Shown: positions 12,079 through 23,653 of the stretch, piece by piece
How positions within the stretch are numbered: the stretch's first letter is position 1
Layout of the letters: each line of letters begins with the position of its first letter
Assembly: GCA_013398275.1 (NCBI GenBank)
Contig: VZSE01008388.1
Location: forward strand, 1,198,854-1,262,853
Length of the DNA stretch: 64,000 nucleotides
Reading direction: 5' to 3'
Origin: Promerops cafer
Lineage: Eukaryota; Chordata; Aves; Passeriformes; Nectariniidae
The notes under the pieces: generated by a model
Seen by the model: only the letters and a program-made list of their open reading frames with translations
What the model was told of the DNA's origin: nothing
Database searches by the model: none
Position numbers and translations under genes: made by a program

Positions 12079-15000
12079 CTCAGAGCAGCTTCTTTGCACA
12101 TAAAGTTAATCACAAAACTTGTCTTTAAGTTCCATTGTCAATTCATAACAGAGTCCAAGCTATCAATTAAAATTATTTTCATGTGTCTACAGAAGGTTAT
12201 GAGAAGTTCCATAACTGTCTTTAGTGCACCTATTAGTATTCCAATATATAATTAGAGCTCTGCTGAATCTTGGAGCTGACAGCAGCTAGTCAACATACTT
12301 CTTGTATTCTGACACTTTTGCCAGCTCTTAGAAAACATACTTATCTAATTATAAAAATACCAATTGTGTGTTGTTGCAGATATGAGCATTAAGGGAAGGA
12401 CTAGTGCAAATTACTTATTCCAGTTCTGTAATAATGAGCAGAATAGCTGACTTGATTAATCAGTTCACTTGATTTCCTGAGTTTGTCGTGTCTTCTGGTC
12501 TTTGGTTTTGGAGCAAATAGCAAGATATAATGAGGACTTTTCCTCTAGATGTTGCATTAGGATGTTTTATAGGAGACTAAACAATCCCAAATTTATTTAG
12601 TGTTCCATGCTTAAAAGAAAGCTGTGAAATCTAATAGCACCATGCTTTGCCATTCATAGCCAAAGATGGTATATCAGGTTCAGGTATGTTAAGAGCTGCA
12701 TTTTCCAGCTTTTTACTTTTACTGAATTTGCCAGCTTGTAAAGATTTAGTTGCTTTTCCCAGTTCTCTGAAATGAAAATAGTTATTTAAACTCTTTTATG
12801 TTCTTTGCAATTCAGGACTCATAATAAGATAACAGCAAGTCTGGAACAAGATTCTGCTGCTGCTCCAAAAAGCTTGGGCTGAGTTTCTGTTTGCAATCAT
12901 TTAGAATCATTCAGAAATGCTATGGAGTCGGAACAATAGCAATAGCACCTCATGTTGCAGTGAAAAACTGCTCAACACACATATTTTAGATAAGGACTGA
13001 GGCAGTTTATTATTTTTTAGACATCTAGTTAATGAAAAATCAATTAACTGCATCTTCAGGATCAGTATTAGTAATGCAATAGATAAAACACAATAATAGA
13101 TATTTTAATATATTAAAGTACAGGTACAATTTTCTAAACACCTTTCTGTACTGAATCCTGGAAGGTTCTATCCCTGCCCCATGTCAACCCCACCGTCGTG
13201 CAGCTTCCCCTAATTGCACAAGACTCCTGTTGGAGCTGTTGGTATTCCAACTTTCTGTGAACCTTAGCCACTTCCCACAATCCCTTGGCACACACATTGG
13301 TGAAAGCACAGCACAGGTGCACTTTTGTAACCCTGGCATGGGGTTCTCTACTACTTCTACTCTGTATTGCCTGTCCCTTCTCTGAGTGCAGGCTGCTCAC
13401 AGCACCCAATGGCAATGGTTCTGCCACACCCTTGTGGAGAACACAATGTAGATCTTTTCTGACACAAAACCGAATTTTGACTTTGTTCATGTGTTGCAAA
13501 CATTCATGCTGCTTTTGTAACTGTTTGCACTTACACTCTTACCTTGCCAGACCTTGTTATCCAGATCATGTTACTGAAGAATTCTAGGACAGGACTGTAC
13601 AGATTCACCCACAACTTACTTTGGAATATGTGGTAGGGATCTAATGTGCTGGCAGCTATAGAAGGACCTTCTGCTCAAGCATTTTTGTCAGAGCCCAATT
13701 GTAGGACCAAGGACACTATGTACTGAGTTGAGAAAAAGGTAATATACCTGTTGGTTGCTAATTTTTTAACAACTCCAGTTGCACAATTTTGAGCCCATTC
13801 CCACTGGCACATCCAGATTTTCTTTTGGGCTTATTGCCCTCCTTCATTTTATACTTCCTTTTGCTGATTTTATTGAGTGGTACTTCTGTTCCTGCAAAGC
13901 CAGGAATCAGGTCACTGTACTGCACAGAGGTGTTAATTCTAGCAGCATAATATACTTAGGACCATTCTGAGTTGCTAATCCTGCTGCTTACTTGTGGTCA
14001 GTGGTAATAGTGTCACATAACAAATCATTAGCATGAAAAATTCTTGGAATTTTTAATCCAGATTTTGGCATCACCTCTCAATCACAGGTGTCTCAAAAGT
14101 AGATGAACATTTTCCAGTCCAGTTATTTTTTCAACATCCTTATCAGGTGTGACATTTCTTTGTTGAAGTGATAATCTTGTTTGTGTTTATCTCATTAGTA
14201 GTTTTGTGTACAAGCATTCGTACCCATTTCTAGCCCTTGTGTGCCTACAGGCACACATTCATATTTTATTTCTCTCCTGTGCAGTATTCATGGTATAAAA
14301 CGTCAGGTTGCAGCTCTAAATCCTCCAGCTCCTTTCAGTCTTCTGGATAATTTAAAGTATTTCCTCTGTGCCTTGCACAGGCAATGACATACTTTTCTAC
14401 ATGTTTTACTATTATTTCTTATTTAGGGAAGTTTTATACTTACTGATGTTTACTTCAGGTGGGAAGTTGTTCTTGTTTTTATTACTTTTTATTTTTATTT
14501 TTAAAAAGTTCTTATTTTGAATCTGTGTTCTCCCTGGGGCTGGCAAGATCCAAAGTGTGCTCTTCAATCATCATGAGCCGCAGGCGCTCTTGCTAGATAT
14601 TATGGAACTCAGAGCTTGGTCTAAGAGAGGTCACAAGAAGATGATGAAACACCAGGCTTAGTGACTTTCAAACAAAAGATCTTTTTTGTTCTAGGATAAA
14701 GCGGGGTTACCTTATACTGCTTTGTTGGATGATTTTAGAATGCATCCTGACCTTTTCTGGCAGATAAGTACATAGCAATTTTCTGTGAATTTGGCACCCA
14801 ACCTTCTTATTGTTAAACTGACTCCTTGACCTGTAGCGATAGTGTAAACTATAGATTTACATGGCCACCTAGGAATCAGTCCATTCACTCTGGAAGATCT
14901 TTCTTGTGGAATTTTGATCTAATGACACATCTGTGTTAGGGTTGAACTGCTTTCTTTGGACTTCTCCATGAATGGAGAGAACAGTCTGAAATTCTGTAGC

Positions 15001-15782
15001 TGTGTTAGGGAGGGTGAGAGGTTAGAACATTGTTAGAACTGCCCTCCCCTCATCATGTAACTGCAGAAGAATATGAATAATCTGAACCTCACATGGAATT
15101 TGATAAACACCAGGCATCCCTGTCCTAATCAATGAGGCTGGTGATACAGGACATGCAGAGTGATACAGGACTGCCTACATCTAGATAGATGGCAGATTCC
15201 TTCAGAAATCAAGAGAGACACTTCAGTCACTGACTTTACAATCCATGCTGTTAGGAAGAAGTGTGTGATTGGTTCTGTAGAGAGAAGAGTATGACCTAAT
15301 CATTCAGATGCCATATTTAATAAGAAGTAATGAAGATTGGGAATTTAGATCTTGGCCATTAATTGAGTGTACACTAGAACTAATTTATAGATATGAATAT
15401 AGATATATAAATACATAGACACATGCAAACATTTTCCCATTCAGTTTTATCAACTAAAGTTTGTCAAAACTAGTAATGATGCAATAACCTATGCTTTGTA
15501 AGGAAAGGATACACAGTGGGGTTTTGTTGTTGCTGTTGTTTGTAGTTTGGAGGTTATTTTTGGTTGGTTGGTTAGGTTTTTTTCCCCTTTAAGTATGTCC
15601 TTTTAAAATTGTTACAAAGCAGAACCCTTAAATGAATGCTTTCAAGAATAGAACTCTTGGATGTTCAGCTGTGGTGATATTTACTGAGAGGGGAACAGTC
15701 CCGGCCCATTCTTAGTCTTCTCAGTAAGGTCGTTCATGCAATAAAACTGTCTCTGCTGTTTTATGTTTGTACATAAAAACTG

Positions 15783-15806
15783 CCAGACAATATAATATTT
15801 GTCTGG
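15783..15806. repeat. 8-bp inverted repeat with 8-nt AT loop
   Basis: CCAGACAA at 15783-15790 and TTGTCTGG at 15799-15806 are perfectly complementary around TATAATAT. No flanking element is recognised. Confidence 0.75.
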
Positions 15807-18768
15807 AAGACTAGAACTATGAATGTGCAAAAAATTTTTATTGCTCTAGGAACATATGCATTTTAGAGTGGGAGTGATAGTTTTCTATCCCTCTAAGCCC
15901 CAAATGAATCTCTACAACTCAATTAAACTTCAGCAGAATTACTGAAAACCCACAGATGCTTCCTCTTAACTTTGTTGAGATTTGGTTCATGTTCAAAGGA
16001 TAAAATGGACATATATTTCAGTTTTACTGGAATTTCTGTCTATGTAGGGCAAATTAGGACTCCAGAAATACCCTTAGTAAACATACAATTGTATGCCTGT
16101 GCTAATTGCAAAATATTGTTAATAAATATTCACTTAAGGTTGAATTTTCTATGTACTTATGTGTAATAAATCATAGAGTAGAATAACATTTATTGTATGG
16201 AAAAACATTTTGTTTGATATATTTTGGAAGAGAAAAGAAAAGCCAGTTCTCCCTCTTTTTCTCATCTATTTAAGAACTTGTTAAGATTGTTGTTCAAAGT
16301 AAATTTTTGTTGGCTGATGTTTCATATTTGAACTTAATGAGGAGATTAAGCTACTGGGAGGAGAAAAGCTGTGCATGTTATGATTAATGTAATTCATGGC
16401 ATTCTAAAATTGTTCCATTTATTTATTTACATAGAAGAATGACAGAAAAACACTTCAATTATTAGTCCAGCGCTGTACGGAGTCTTGTGCCTGAAGGGGT
16501 GCTAAGCACTGGAAAGTTAAACTTGAAAGAAACTATATGGACATTAATCAAGAAATCTGTTGTAAAAGTGAATCAAAGTCAGGCTGACAGTGTGGATAAA
16601 CAAAGGCAAACTGTATGCACATTATTCTATGCTTCATTCATTACTCTAGACAGTTCAATTACAATCTGAAAGACATATAGAGTAGTTACCACAGTTATTG
16701 TCCACTGACTTTGGAGATATATGCAAAATGCCTCTTTTGTTGATAAACCTGTGTGGCAGAATCTTTAACATGTTAAGAATTTTGGGAGAAACTAATTTCA
16801 CCACCTCCAGAAGAGTGACACCATACATATATCTGTACTTTCATTTGGTTCTTTGTGTAATTATGCTTTAAGATCTCTTGGATATAAAATTGAATTTCCC
16901 TTCTCCAGCAAGATTAATGCTCTTAGTCTGTGGAAATATGATTTTTAATGCCTATATGCAAATGGAGAATTCAATTGCAAATATTCTTCTATCCTCTCCA
17001 TAGTGCCTGTTTTTCAAATGCTCTTACTTTAGTCTTAAGTTAGTTATAATTTGTCCAGGAAAGAATAGATCTGCTGCATTTTATGCATTTTGCATGAAAT
17101 TCACTTTTGGATATATCTTGAGCATTCCTGGTGTGGTGTCATCAACTTCTGTCCTTGTCAGGGCAGGCCTCTGCACTCATTCTCTAGGAACCCAGCTGCT
17201 TGATGCAACGGATTGATTCAGTCAGGTCTTGCCCAGGTTAGAGGGAATATTTCTTTAGGAAGGCTGCATTTTCAAAGAGGCAGCATTAAACTCTTCACAT
17301 TTCATCCTTGAGCCATAGCCCCATCCCACTGCTTGGCCTGCTCCTCAGAAACACCCTAACTCCCTGATCAGAAAAGAACTCTTGCCCTGCCTTCTTCCTT
17401 CTCCTCCCATGACCACATGATTCCTCGTGCATGAAATAAAAAGTAATTCAATGTTCTCCAGATAACTGCAGTTAGTGAAATTCCCCTTTTTCTTTACTGA
17501 TAAAGGCAGGTTACATATATGGACTAAATAAATCAAAAAAGAAAATTTATTTGGAAAGTGGGTTGTTCAGATTTTTTTAATATAGACTAGTGTGTTGTCA
17601 TGGTAGATCAATAATCCTATCGCCAGTAAGATCTAATATTCTGAGGAAACTGCAGTGACTGAAGTCAAAGAGTTGCTTTTAAATACAGAAAATGTGTCTG
17701 ATAATGGTTAAAAAACTTCTATGATTAATATGGGCATTTAGTATAAGAACTCAGCTCTCAAAGTGAGTTAGTCTGATAAATGATGATGATGAAACAGTCC
17801 TCTCCTATAACTATACTATTTTTGCAACAGCCTTAATTCCTTATTCACCAATAATTGTTCTAGAACTAAATACCCAACTAGCTCTTGGCAAATAAGAATG
17901 CATTAGCCTTTGGAATTAATCTTAGATGACTTTAACAGTGGAGAGTTATAACTAACTGTACTATATGCATTGAGCATCTTCTTGGTAGCTGGATTAGAGT
18001 GATCAGTTTTCAGCTTGTGAGATAGTCTCTTGGGTGTCTTGTTTCTCATAGGAAATACCTTATTTTAATTATGAAGTTAGACATTTATGCTAATGAGGTT
18101 TCAATTCCTGAAAAAGAGCAATCTGAAAGAAACTTTGTCCACATCAGACTATGGAGATGAATGGTGAATTGTAATAAACTGTTTTCTTTTTTTCTTGACT
18201 TTTAGTTTTTGCTAGGAAGTTTTCCTTTTCTTCTGGACCTTGTGAAACATGGCCACTTTAAAGAAAAATTTTATTTTAATAGCTTATCATTTGGATTATT
18301 TCAAGTATGTTTTCAATGAGACTGAGAGCCAGCTTTTTATAGAGGTTATGGGTCTTGGAGGTACCAACAGATATTTTACAGAACTAATATCTAGTAGGAC
18401 ACTTGCAGTTCAAACCATCTACCTGCAATTCCAGTGTTTCAAGATTTTCTTAATCAGCTGTGATGTATAGAATCTATTCTAATTCTCCACAGAACTTAAT
18501 CTGGGCTAGTCAATGTGGTGGAAATTCACAGCTACCCTAAGTCTGCTAATAATTTTTGTGGGATGTTCAAGGACGGTGAGTGACTGAAATCCTCAGTGAA
18601 GCAGTTGCATAATCATTTTATTATGTTTGGAATAATGGGCAGCTATTACCATTGTTAGGTTCATTTCAAAGAACAGATATCTTCCCTTGAGGCAGGTAGA
18701 AAATTTCATTTTATCTCAGCAACAGGATTCAGCTTTTCTATCACAGTGTTATGCTAATTTCAGTAGGT

Positions 18769-18782
18769 AAAAAAAAAAAAAA
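18769..18782. repeat. Poly-A run
   Basis: Fourteen consecutive A residues. No retroposed body is recognisable upstream, so it is treated as a simple homopolymer. Confidence 0.9.
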
Positions 18783-20084
18783 TCTGCAAAGCAGATCTTC
18801 AGAACATCTCTTTGTCTGAGTTCTTTTCCCTTGTGGACAATAGTTGCCATAGCTGACCTTTTAAAAACTAGAGGCAATCTATTTTGGTTTTTTTAATATC
18901 TTTCATTACAAATGTCTAGCTGAATATCTTTGTGTACATTATAAGCAAACAAAACAAAGTGTTCCTTACCTAGCTTAATTTATGACAGCTAATATCTGCT
19001 ACTGCTCTAAAGTATGATGTACCTTACACTGCTTTCATAATAGGTGCTCATATTCCATTAAGTATGTTTTTTGTGTTTCAGGAAAATGTAAGAAATGGAG
19101 GTAAGCTTAAATCCCAGACAGGAAGAGGTTTATACAAAAAGAAATAGAAAAACAACTCTTTCTGACTTTGCTGTAACATGTTTCTATTCTAATTCACCAT
19201 TTGAAATAACAAGTAGGATAGTATTTCAGCTCTCTTAACATCAGCATGGGAGGCAAATGTTGACAATAAACAGAAAAAAATCAGTGATCTGTGATTGCAC
19301 AATATGTTAGTACTTCTGGGACACTAGGAAAAGCACTAATTCCATGAGATGTAGAGGATTTTAACAATAAAACTTTTAAGCCTGTGGAGATGTTTAGCAT
19401 GAGGATTTCTCCAGTCTGAATACAAGCTGTTGTTTTTTTTTTAACCAGAGATGTATTCTGAATTTTATATTGCAAAATACTTACCTATAGTCAGTATAGA
19501 TTTTTCATATACACAATTACAGCAGCCAATATTTCTTTTTCTGTTTTAACATATCAGTTGTGTTTCTGCTCAAGTCCTAGGCTGAACTCTTACAAACTTA
19601 GATGAAAAATTTGGATACAAACCAAGGCATAGAAGTTAGTAGCATTGATGAATTATTTCTTCCTTTCAGTGTTCTGGAGGCAGATATTCTCACTCATAAA
19701 TCCTGAGTGCCACTGCAGCACTGACCATGAAATACCTTTCTCACATTTGAGAGAAATAGAAAGAGTCTCGGAGAGTAAAGTGACTCATTCTGCAAAGAGG
19801 AGTAGCCAGGAAGCCAGGAAATGATGAGAAACAAGACCCCTAACTTAGATTAGAATCCTGGTGTCTTTAATCTTTTCAATAAGCATTTGTATTCTTCAGG
19901 TAAATAGTTCAGATAACAAGGCTCAGGTGCCAGAAATGCACAGATGATACTCATTTCTACCATCTTCACTTTGTAAATACCTCAGTGGCTGAGGCATGCA
20001 CTTAAAAAGATTTGTTTCTTGGTGAAAAATGATAGGGTGAAGTACTGAAAATTCTGAAGTCACAGCACAGTCTTCTTTGTTTGA

Positions 20085-20212
20085 AGGCACACATCTACGG
20101 AGTAGTTCATATTTTAAGAGAGCTTATGGTTGTCTTCCTGATCCGAACTCTCACNAAGGCACACATCTGCAGATAAGAGAGCTTATGGGTGTCTTCCTGA
20201 TCCGAACTCTCA
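20085..20212 (+). repeat. Local duplication either side of a single N
   Basis: A block beginning AAGGCACACATCT and ending GATCCGAACTCTCAC occurs at about 20085-20154 and again at about 20156-20212, with only the N at 20155 between. The second copy lacks an internal segment of about 14 bp and has a few substitutions. A near-copy abutting exactly at a one-base gap is the pattern expected when two overlapping contigs, possibly two haplotypes, are joined without merging. A true tandem duplication is less likely. Confidence 0.75.
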
Positions 20213-21040
20213 CAGAGACAGAATTGTCTGTGGGGTGTTTTGGAGTGAGCATGCTCCTTTGTAGGTTGGTCTTCGTTGATTAACAATGGATACATTTACC
20301 ATTGGAAAATTTTTTCCCTAACTGTTGGATAAGGATTGTGGTGTGAGCCTTTGGCTCTTTGTGCTCTGCTTTTCAGGGGTTCCTGACTTGTATTCTGATC
20401 CTGAAGCAAGGCCCCTAAGAGAGTGAGTGAACTCTGCTTTTTTTTCTAAAGGCACATTATAACAGTAGGTGTTTCTGTCATCTCTGGTTTCCTATGGAAT
20501 TCCAAAATAAACTCTCTCACTCCTTCTTTAAATTAGTACCTGATTTTGCAATGACAACTTCCAGTGATAATTTATTTCTACCTTTGTACCCTTGACTACC
20601 CTGGAAGTTCCCACTGACTGGAAAAGGGGAAATATAACTGCCATTTTTAAAAAGGGAAATTTGGAAGACCCAAGGAACTACTGGCCAGTCTCACTTCAGT
20701 GCCTTGAAAAATCAGTGCCTTGATCATCCTAGAAGCTATGCAAAGGCACATGGAAAATATGGAAGTGATTGGTGACAGCCAACATGACCCTGCTGTGGGA
20801 AAATAGTGCCTGACAAACTCTGTGGCCTTTTATGATGGGGTTGCAGCATCGGTATGAAGGAAGAGTGACTAATGTTATCTGCCTGGACTTGTGCAAAGCA
20901 TATGGGTGTCCTGTACAGCATCCTTGTCTCTGAGCTGCAGAGACATGGATTTGACAGAGGGATCACTGGCTGTACGAGGAATTGCCTGTATGGCTGCACT
21001 CAGAGTTGTGGTCAATAATTTGATGCCTAAGTGAAGACTG

Positions 21041-21238
21041 GTGATGCATGGTGTTCCTTGGGGGCCAGTGCTGGGACCAGCACTGTTTAACGTCTTTGTC
21101 AGGGACATGGATAGTGGATCAAGTGCACCCTTCAGCAAGCTGGCTAATGACACCCAGCTGTGTAGAGCAGTTAACATACTGGAAGGAAGGGATGCCATCT
21201 ATAGGGACTGTCACAGCTTGAGAGGTGGGTCTATGTGA
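21041..21238 (+). pseudogene. CR1 reverse transcriptase relic
   Basis: A 65-codon open piece inside the CR1 remnant retains the GVPxGxVLGPxLFNxF motif of LINE reverse transcriptase and the following FADDT-like block, here LANDTQL. Replacement of the first catalytic Asp by Asn, plus stops and frameshifts on both sides, means that it cannot encode an active enzyme. The first Met is not a real start, because this region lies in the middle of ORF2. Confidence 0.85.
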
Positions 21239-21598
21239 ACCTCCTGAAGTTCAAAAAGGCCAAGGTCCTGCACCTCAGTCAGGGCAATCCTAAACACAAA
21301 TACAGGTTGGGCAGAGAATGGATTGAGACTAGACCTGGAGAAAAGGACTTGGAGTGTTGGTGGAGGAGATTCTCAATGTGACCCAAAAAAAGCATGCTCA
21401 CAGCCCAGAAAGCCAACTGCATCTTGAGCTGCATCAAAAGCAGTGTGGCCAGCTGGTCAAGGGAGAGCATTCTCCACCTGTACTTTGCTCTCGTGAGACC
21501 CCATCTGGAGTATTGTGTTCTCTTCTGGAGCTCCCAACATAAGAAGGGCATTGACCTGTTGGAGTGAGTCCAGAGGAGAGGTATGAAGATGATCACTG

Positions 21599-22407
21599 GG
21601 CTGGAGCACCTCTCCTATGATAACAGGCTGAGACAGTTGGGCTTGCTCAGCCTGGGCAAGCGAAGGCGCCAGGGAGACCTTACAGCACCTTCTGTACCTA
21701 AAGAGGGCCTACAAAAGAGCTGGAGAGAGATTTTTCACAGGGGCTTGCAGTGACAGGACAAGGGGGAGTGGTCTTAAGCTGAAGGAGGGTAGGTTTGGGT
21801 TAGATATTGGGTAGAAATTCTTTAATGTGAGCATGGTGAGGCATGGGAACAGACTGCCCAGAGAAGCGTTCAAGGGCAGGTTGGATGGGGCTTTGAGCAA
21901 CCTAGTCTGGTGGAAGGTGTCCCTGCCCATGTCTGGGGACTTGGAACTAGATGATCTTTAAGGTCCCTTACAACTCAGACCATTCTAAGATTCTATGTCT
22001 CTNGGCTGGAGCACCTCTCCTATGATAACAGGCTGAGACAGTTGGGCTTGCTCAGCCTGGGCAAGCGAAGGCTCCAGGGAGACCTTACAGCACCTTCCTG
22101 TACCTAAAGAGGGCCTACAAAAGAGCTGGAGAGAGATTTTTCACAGGGGCTTGCAGTGACAGGACAAGGGGGAGTGGTCTTAAGCTGAAGGAGGGTAGGT
22201 TTGGGTTAGATATTGGGTAGAAATTCTTTAATGTGAGCATGGTGAGGCATGGGAACAGACTGCCCAGAGAAGCGTTCAAGGGCAGGTTGGATGGGGCTTT
22301 GAGCAACCTAGTCTGGTGGAAGGTGTCCCTGCCCATGTCTGGGGACTTGGAACTAGATGATCTTTAAGGTCCCTTACAACTCAGACCATTCTAAGATTCT
22401 ATGTCTC
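21599..22407 (+). repeat. Near-identical ~404-bp duplication of CR1 3' end around an N
   Basis: Bases about 21599-22002 recur at about 22004-22407 with an offset of about 406, the only base between them being the N at 22003. By eye the copies differ only by GGCGCC versus GGCTCC near 21666/22070 and by one inserted C (CTTCTG versus CTTCCTG). Identical 73-codon antisense frames appear in both copies. Near-identity in an otherwise decayed LINE, with the junction at a single N, points to an assembly overlap left unmerged. Confidence 0.85.
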
Positions 22408-23626
22408 TTTTTGCAGCAAAGATAGAACTGCAGGTGTAAAAAAATTCCTTCTTTGAAAGACAGAATTCAAGAAAGAGCTGGCCTGTGACTAGAATGAAAT
22501 CCCTTCTGGGAACTGAGATTATAAAACATCTCATTAACTTCTGCTTCAAGTATAAAGATGTTACTTTGATATTGTCTTCTTTAAAACCAAGAAACAAGTC
22601 CTATCTCTGGGGATAAAACCTACCATTTCCAACAAAGAATTCTTTTGCAAAGAATTCTCTAGCAAAACGCTACCACAGTGCTACAGTGTTAAATTTTCCC
22701 TAAAAAAAGTTTGCTTTGTTGCATGGTACCAGGGATTGGAATGCACCCTAAATATGTATATTAAGTTGTATGAAATAGTATCTGTCTTTCCCTCTCTTTT
22801 CTTTCTTCTGAATTTCTTGTCCTGTCAGCAGTTAAGTCTGACTTGAAATCAGACCAGATGTGATATTCCTTGTTGTGCTTTTTTTTTCTGAACTTACTGA
22901 TTCCAGTAATTTATTCACTCTCTTTTTTTTCCCCCTCTTATCACAGTCTCAGTGGAAGTATTGGAAAGGAAATAAAGAAATCAATATTGTAGGCCAAGGC
23001 AAGACTGAATTAATTGGTAGTGTCTTGCCTTCAAAGGAAGCCTGATAGAAGCTATTTTCCTCATGATTGTGTGTTTTGAATTTGGATGTGAACCTTTCCA
23101 CATCTGTAGGAACAAATAATTGTTTTTTGCGAAGTTACTGTGTCGGCTTAGTCTGCTTGTCTGGAAGTGGTAGGCAGTGCAACTACCATGTGAATGATGC
23201 TAAGGATTTTATAATCAGCAGCTGTGATATGGAGTCCCTCTAAAAAGAGTCCATTTTGGGTTTTTCCCCTTTTTTTGGTCTCAAGTGCTGTTCCAGATAT
23301 ACTCCTAGCTGTCCAATGCGGGTTTTTATGAACACTTTTGCAATAGTGTTCCCCTTTGCTGCTGATGTTTCCACACAGTTATATTGCCAGTTACCTCATG
23401 CATTACTTATAGTTTGGTTAAATAAATGGCCAGGTAAAGTTTAAAGAGCAAGTAAGAATTTTCAGTCATTAAATTTGACACTCAAGTCCAAGAATTACTT
23501 CCAATTTTTTATATTTGACCAATCTTTTAGCTGTAGGTTTTACAAGCTTCCTCAAATTCTCTTTGTTGTGAAATCTGTCCTTTTCTCCACCTTCTCACCA
23601 TAGTTCTTTTCCTATAACATTTGTAT

Positions 23627-23653
23627 ATCAAGGGACCATGCATGTCCCTTGAT
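23627..23653. repeat. 10-bp inverted repeat, 7-nt spacer
   Basis: ATCAAGGGAC at 23627-23636 is exactly complementary to GTCCCTTGAT at 23644-23653. The spacer CATGCAT contains the palindrome ATGCAT, so the whole 27-bp site is a palindrome apart from one extra base. No flanking element explains it. Confidence 0.85.

Larger units (their letters stand above)
6169..20060. other. Long unique noncoding interval, no gene seen
   Basis: About 14 kb without a supportable exon, RNA gene or young transposon. Open frames are 60-121 codons and scattered on both strands. The longest, 121 codons on the reverse strand at 13134-13499, overlaps a 100-codon forward frame in a slightly GC-richer block; neither resembles a protein family. 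Inverted repeats, homopolymers and a 35-bp tandem duplication are listed separately. Possible regulatory elements near 8.9 and 16.3 kb are discussed as findings. Confidence 0.55.
20590..22407 (+). mobile_element. Degenerate CR1 LINE, ORF2 3' part and 3' UTR
   Basis: This is a 5'-truncated CR1 non-LTR retrotransposon covering the C-terminal part of the reverse transcriptase and the full 3' UTR. From about 20.6 kb the sequence follows the order of CR1 ORF2: a block like that encoding YRPVS in CR1 near 20670-20700, a degraded aspartate-containing region near 20880, and then an open stretch at 21041-21238 with VPWGPVLGPALFNVFV, followed by LANDTQL where active CR1 has FADDT. The catalytic Asp pair is thus lost. 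Several frameshifts break the frame, so it is inactive. The 3' part carries the typical avian CR1 end (GGTTGGATGGGGCTTTGAGC and GATGATCTTTAAGGTCCC, then ATTCTAAGATTCTATG). The 3' roughly 404 bp is present twice around an N at 22003, so the true element is probably about 1.4 kb. Confidence 0.93.

Noticed and set aside
19741..19960. Possible MIR-like SINE (AAGTGACTC, ATTAGAATCCTGGTG)
   Set aside because: Only two short blocks match, with irregular spacing; not enough to call.
21709..22336. Two identical 73-codon reverse frames
   Set aside because: They are antisense to the CR1 3' UTR and identical only because the segment is duplicated.
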